NCBI GenBank assembly: GCA_013400115.1
Contig: VXBP01007102.1
Span: forward strand, 310,462-374,461
Length of the DNA stretch: 64,000 nt
Direction: 5' to 3'
DNA from: Rhinopomastus cyanomelas
Taxonomy: Eukaryota > Chordata > Aves > Bucerotiformes > Rhinopomastidae
The stretch's first letter is position 1; each line of letters starts with the position of its first letter. This document shows positions 58,869 to 64,000 of the stretch, piece by piece. The position numbers and the translations under genes were made by a program. The notes beneath the pieces are model-generated. The model was not told the origin of the DNA. It saw only the letters and a program-made list of their open reading frames with translations, and made no database searches.

Positions 58869-60271
58869 CCTACCTATCAATACGCATGGAGCAAAGTTTT
58901 ATGACAGGAAAAAGGACTTTAAACACTTATATAAACTATAAAAAAAGTTCTGCTTTTTATAGTTGCTCTACCTAATGTGTCCTCCTCTGTTTTGAAACCT
59001 TTAAAATACAATGTGGTTCCAGTGCTAAAGGAGGGTGAGACTTGTGAAAGGGGTTATTTCATTTTTCTCTCTCTATTGCAGATGTTCAGCTCCATGTATA
59101 ACCCAGAATGTTAGGGGGAGTTGGGAGGCCAAAAGCAATCCAAAAAGTAGTAAACCCCTCTTTTTTTCCAGTTGCAAGAGAGCAATCACTGTAAATTACT
59201 GGTCCAGTCATACTGGCTTGGCAGAAGCCTTTCCCCTAGCGTGCCTGCATTACAAGCAAATGGTTGGTAATGATTTGTGTGCATGCAACACTTCTAAGTA
59301 ATTAAAACAAACCTCTGTCTGCTGCAGAATGCAAATGTGCCAACAAACTAACCCAACCAAGCCAACTTTATCTAGGCTCAGTAACTTCACTGCAGTGAAT
59401 ATTCTCGTGGAGCGGCCAATTGCAAGGCAACAGCCCTAGGAAGCCAGCTGGACGTCCACTTCTTTAAAGAGAAGTGACTCTCCTGCTGAGACAGCACTGT
59501 GCGTTGCCTACTGTTGCTGGAACACTTGAGTGCTTGAAACATGTGGCATACTAAGGAGTTCTACACTAATTTTATACATCAATTACCGCTTGCGGGGGAA
59601 GTGGGACCAGTGGCATGAGCTGATGTTGCACCTGAACCACACGCACGGCTATTCGGCTTCTTTATCTCTGCAGTGACAAAAGTCCCCAAATCTGCTCCCC
59701 TGAAAGAAACAGTGCCATGGCTGAGACATCACCTGCAATGATCAGAACATGAAGTCAGTGATTTTTCACCTTCTTGGTGAGAAAACCCTCACTTCAACTA
59801 TGAGGGACGGTATCACTTCAGCTGGGACTATGTACAGTTTGAGACACGATGAGGGCAATCGGGGAAGACAGTGGCAGGTATTTTCCTTGTTAGCATATGT
59901 ACTGTTAGCATCTGCCTTGGGAGAGGGTAGCAGCTTGCACTGGTGTTTCACACGTTGCCTAGAGATGTCAGGAGTTCTTTCATTTGAGTCATTTGAATAC
60001 TAAGGTTGGCGTGAGAAGCGGGAACATATAGTATTTCCCAGGTGAAGAATGTGACCCCTAAAAGAAGAGAAAGGATTGAAGTGTCAGCGTGTGTGTTCTT
60101 GTGCGACAGCTATTTTCAAAGGAACTTTGAACTGTGTTTTTAGTTGCAGCTGAGAAAAGAAACCTCACAAACAACTCCCTACAGAAACTAAATAGAAAGC
60201 TTTAATCTGCATGACATGGCAGGAACAACACAATGCTTAATGATCTTTGTTTCTTTGCATAAGAAAGAAAC
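58869..60271. other. Unique sequence, no supported gene
   Basis: A strong acceptor-like site (TTTTTCTCTCTCTATTGCAG, ending near 59081) lies inside an 88-codon plus-strand frame, but no partner exon or domain was seen. Confidence 0.35.
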
Positions 60272-60441
60272 CTTTTCCTTTTCTCCATATTTGCTATTTA
60301 TCTTGGCCCTTGGGTTTTTGCCTGATTGGGCACGCATCTGAAACCGTTCATTCATGTGTCTCACAAGCTCTGATGTCCGTATGGTTTTGAGGAAAATGCA
60401 AATTGCTGTTGTAAGTGCATTTTCTGTATTATTGTAATTGC
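60272..60441 (-). CDS. Weak candidate exon, unidentified
   Basis: On the minus strand 170 nt are open after an acceptor-like GTACATTACAG. The peptide is protein-like (NNTENALTTAICIFLKTIRT, then ELVRHMNERFQMRAQSG and a lysine-rich end). The proposed donor (AAAAG then GTTTCT) is weak; an alternative donor-like GTGAGA lies inside. No family recognised. Same strand as the other candidate exons. Confidence 0.25.
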
Positions 60442-61439
60442 CTGTAATGTACCAGAGGACAATACTGAATGCAAATACCCTGTGCATAGTTGCTGCATTT
60501 TGTAGAACTCAGTGCTCAGATCAGCATTCAAAAAAATTGTGGTCTTGGAGTAAATGTGATGGACAACAGTTAGTCAGTCCAAAAATTACTCTGTTACAAT
60601 ATGTATATCAACTCCTATTTCTTCTCAGATCAAATGCAGTGGAACACTACACAGCAACAGCTTTGTGGCTTCAAGAAGCATTGACAGAAAATGAGAAAAG
60701 AATGATTTTCTTAACCTTCGATTAAGTGTTGCCCTTTCAGGTCTCCTAGCACGCATCTGTCGCAGGCATTCTCAGATGAACACGCTGTCGTTGCCAGCTC
60801 ACTTCTCTTGCCAAGGAAATAACTTGCAAAAGTAATTTGAACGGCAAATAGTCATCAAGGTGATTGTAAAACTGCAGGAATTAAGCTAAATGACCACTCT
60901 CTGCAGCAGAATTTCTCACACCTTTCTCTATGGCTCCACAGTTGTTCACACATTTTTCCTTAGACATGACAAGATATATTTCAGCTAACTACAGCCATCA
61001 AAAAGCTTAGCTTTTCTACCTGAGGTTGCTTTTTATGCTTTGCTATTTTCAACAGAGAAGGGCTTTGAAAAGAAGCAACTCACTTCAGAAGATAATTCAG
61101 CCACAAGGTTTACATGTTTGTGGGATGAATTGCCCTTTGCAGTTACTGATTCCTCTGCATTGCCTACAGGGTGAACACAGAAGCCTTACTTGAACCCTGC
61201 GCCTACCTCCTAAATGGTTAAATGAATTCTAACCTCTGGCTTTCTCTCTGCTCAGGTCCCAACACTGTGTGCTGCTTGGCTTACTCCCTCATCTCTCCAC
61301 CAATTATCTCTCCACTTAGGAACTGATCCCCTGGGTAATCAGTTCCAGCACTCAATCATCACAGGAAGTCGTGTCATATCGCCTCGGTTATGCATTTATC
61401 AAATTCCCCTTTAAAAACATCTCTGTGATCTGTACCCAC
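60442..61439. other. Unique sequence, no feature seen
   Basis: AT-rich, with short frames only. Confidence 0.4.
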
Positions 61440-61790
61440 GACTCCAAGAGAACGGCTGATCTGCGTTCATCTTCTTCCACTAAGGCTTCTTCTGGTTCCT
61501 TGCCTAACCACATTTATGATCACTTCATACCTCACTTGTCCATTAGCTTCTATCTCTTCCTGGAATTTACTTGCTTATAGATATCTATAAGCAATAATAA
61601 CATCCTCTACTATTTTGCTAGCCTTAAGGTAGCAACCTATTCATTCTTTTTTTCCTCTTTTTTATATTTAAGGTAAATTCTCTCTTCTTCCGTTCTAGTC
61701 ACCCTGTTCTAACTCTCTCAAACAATGCTGATGAGGGCTGTACATGATATTCCAGATTTGTCACAACAGCATTCCCTCTTTATGTAGGGA
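61440..61790 (-). mobile_element. Possible ancient CR1/L3-like LINE fragment
   Basis: Near 61735-61770 the minus strand reads like the thumb block (TNLEYHVQ, compare PHLEYCVQ), preceded on the plus strand by words similar to old CR1 coding read backwards. It carries a perfect 24-bp palindrome (61571-61594). Family assignment is tentative. Confidence 0.4.
61571..61594. repeat. Perfect 24-bp palindrome
   Basis: The half-site TTGCTTATAGAT is followed immediately by its exact reverse complement, with no spacer. The centre contains GATATC. Confidence 0.97.
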
Positions 61791-61832
61791 AATGGGGAAT
61801 TTGGTGGGTCTTGGCGACTGTGAGACAGCTAA

Positions 61833-61912
61833 TCACAGAATCATAAGAACATTAGGGATTGGAAAAGAAAGATCATTCAGTCCAATCCCCCTGCCAGAGC
61901 AGCATCACCTAT
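61833..61912 (-). mobile_element. Young CR1 LINE 3' tip
   Basis: AATCACAGAATCATAAG, ATTAGGGATTGGAAAAG and AGTCCAATCCCCCTGCC in minus orientation. A small internal loss after GGAAAAG removes the GACCTTG word. Confidence 0.85.
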
Positions 61913-62943
61913 GTCCTTATCTTTCCTCTGTTTTCTGCTGAGAAGCCTTCCTCTCATAACAGACCTTCAAAACCTCTAAATCCTCCACCAAATTTCATCC
62001 CATAGCAGGTTTTCCTGTCTTTGTAGCCAGAAGTTAATTTTGTATGTCCATCCACTATTCCTTTACCTCAATAATGAATCCCTAATGCTTTTGTCATCAC
62101 TTGCTTGTGCAGATGTTCTTATTTTTGTGCTAATATCCTTAGTGCAAATGACAGATGACATGAGCTGCAAGAAGTAACTTTGAGTGACTACAAAAATCTG
62201 ATTGCTCCCTTTTAATTACAAACAGTTCTCAAATTCCTTTGAACTAATCTCCAAGATTTTTCTGTTTCTTTAAAAATCTTTATATCTTCCTTCTTTGTAG
62301 TTTTATATGCAGAACTATCAAATGTCTTGCTGAGGGAAAAGACACTTAGTTCTGGAAATAATGTGTCTTTTAAGAGAACCAAACCATGTTCATTTTATAG
62401 AGAAATTCATACAAATACTATTGCAAAATACTGATTTAATTATATGTTTGATTTTTGAGGATGTTAGCTTGAATAGAGAACCTATAGCCATGGAGAAAGG
62501 GCACCTGGGTTTTTTTACAATTCCATACTACAGGAAAGAGTTTGTGTATAGAGCATACAAACTCTGATCTTCTCAGCATGCAACACATCTCAATTCATTT
62601 AGTGGAGAGCAAGGTTTCTGTTGAAAAGTTGCTGTATTCTGGTGACTAGAATGAGCCAAAATATTTTCTCACTAATCATCTAAAGAGCAATTGGATATAT
62701 AACTTCTGGAGGCAAATAATAACAGCCTCATAACCTAGGTCACACACTTGCTCTCATTCTTCCTTTACTTTCACTGAAAGACTTTCTGAACAAAAAACCT
62801 ACCTACACATTTTTTATTAATAATCCTACTATTGCCTCCTTCTATCATCAATTGGTTGTCGCCGAGTTCCACTCATTTATAATGTATCTTCACCAATTTA
62901 AATCTCATTGTTCTCTTATTAATTTTAAATGGCAAGAATAATA
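61913..62943. other. Unique sequence, AT-rich
   Basis: No feature seen. The first 130 bp could be decayed LINE sequence. Confidence 0.35.
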
Positions 62944-63285
62944 TCATAGAGTCATAGAAAGGTTTGGCTTGGAAGGAACCTTACAGATAATCGATTTCCA
63001 AGTGCCCTACATGGACAAGGTCACCTCCCACTGTACCGCATTGCTCAGTCCATTCTGGCATTGAACACGTCCAGGGATGAATCCACAGCTTCCCCGGGCA
63101 ACTTGTTCCAATGTCTCACCACCCTCAAAGTAATTTCTTCCCAAGATGTGATCTAAACCTACCCTGTCTCAGTTTAAACCAGTTACCCCCAGTCCAATCA
63201 CTGCATTCACTGAAAAAGCTCTCTCCTTGTCTTTCCTGTAGGCCCTTTGTCTCTGTACTGGAAGAACACAAACAACCCACTCCGG
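62944..63285 (-). mobile_element. Old CR1 LINE 3' end
   Basis: ATCATAGAGTCATAGAAAGG tail, GGCTTGGAAGGAACC, then the decayed C-terminal coding order (CACGTCCAGGGATGAATCC, CAACTTGTTCCAATGTC, ACCTACCCTGTCTCAG) in minus orientation. Confidence 0.85.
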
Positions 63286-63438
63286 TCACTCCCATGGAAG
63301 AGCTGACTGCCTCCCCTTACATTTTGGACAGAGGTTGCTGAGCGCTTCCAATACAAAATAAGCCATATAAGGGACCTAGTCTTGTTAGCAGCTTCATGCT
63401 AGCACTAGGTTTGTCCCAGCTGGCTTACAAACATAAAG

Positions 63439-63575
63439 TATCACAGAACCACTGGATCCTTTGGGTTGGAAGGGCCCTCTAGAAGTCCCTAATCCAATCT
63501 CCTGCTCAAAGGTACTTAGACTAGACTAGGTTGTGCAGATCCATGTCCAGTCAAGTTCTGAACATCTCAAAGGTT
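63439..63575 (-). mobile_element. Old CR1 LINE 3' end
   Basis: TATCACAGAACCACTGG tail, GGGTTGGAAGGGCCC, and TCAAGTTCTGAACATCTC, the minus-strand UTR to C-terminal codons. Confidence 0.85.
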
Positions 63576-64000
63576 CTTCTACTTACCACAGCCATGGGAT
63601 CTCATATAAAAACATTGCCATGAGCTAAAAACCCCACATTGTTATGACAATGTAGAGAATGCTAGGACAAGGAATGCTTTCTTTAACTGTCTACCTGAAT
63701 GTGTCCAATATATGTGTAGATGTCACACGCGTGATATGTGATAACACATGGCATGTACATATTTTATAGGCATCTAAAACTTGAGAGAGGCATTTTGGTG
63801 CTAACAATGGGAAAGAAAAACAGAATCAGTGCTACTCTGCGCCTACAACTTATTCGACACACTTGACTGAATAAGGCAGATATGCAATAAAAACCTCTTC
63901 CTAAACGTGCATGCACCAGAACCATGAGTCTCTCTCCCTTTTGATGCATTTAGGCTTTTTTATGGCCTATCATGGTTTAAAGTCTTTGCCTTTTATTAAA
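63576..64000. other. Unique sequence, no feature seen
   Basis: AT-rich, without recognised repeat or convincing frame. Confidence 0.4.

Noticed and set aside
1..64000. CRISPR arrays, tRNA/rRNA genes, bacterial insertion sequences, toxin or phage systems
   Set aside because: Looked for and not seen; regular repeats here are CR1 tails and the pyrimidine tract, and no tRNA-like box pairs were found.

Overview
The window looks like ordinary, gene-poor avian nuclear DNA. It has no operon-like gene packing, no viral or prokaryotic genes, and dozens of fragments of the bird LINE family CR1. Adding up boundaries drawn by eye, recognisable CR1 covers roughly a fifth of the sequenced bases. That is high for a bird. 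Together with a young subfamily that still has an unbroken reverse-transcriptase frame, it suggests a lineage with recent CR1 expansion such as woodpeckers and relatives (Piciformes). This species call is inference. N runs at 11940-12787 and 35488-35596 and single Ns at 15468 and 35293 mark a draft assembly.

Layout. 0-10 kb: a convincing minus-strand candidate exon (2435-2636) beside a CR1 3' end, a circularly permuted CR1 segment (3441-3947), a young CR1 tip (4603-4792) and an internally deleted CR1 (8334-9080). 10-16 kb: a CR1 pile-up containing the large gap, then a long older CR1 (14800-15986) followed directly by a second CR1 tail. 18-33 kb: scattered old CR1 pieces and a very old LINE remnant (29640-30900 and 31905-32300) with endonuclease and RT traces. 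35 kb: a pure pyrimidine tract next to a gap. 36-38 kb: the best element, a young CR1 with a 486-codon RT frame inserted into an older CR1, with a 5-bp target repeat. 43-48 kb: a second CR1 cluster, including a long decayed copy and one with a twin-priming-like 5' inversion. 48-49.3 kb: a CpG-rich block with promoter-like and splice-like signals. 50-64 kb: mostly unique sequence with small CR1 tips and old fragments.

Host genes. No complete host gene was recognised. The best host signal is the 202-nt exon at 2435-2636 with consensus splice sites. Three weaker protein-like frames lie on the same strand (19724-19871, 39249-39575, 60272-60441). If real, the window is mainly intronic to, or flanks, a minus-strand gene I could not name.

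No CRISPR array, tRNA, rRNA, insertion sequence or wholly new system was found. The most unusual structures are the one-period permuted CR1 unit, the inverted 5' end of a CR1, two perfect palindromes, and the G-quadruplex-capable tract at an assembly break.
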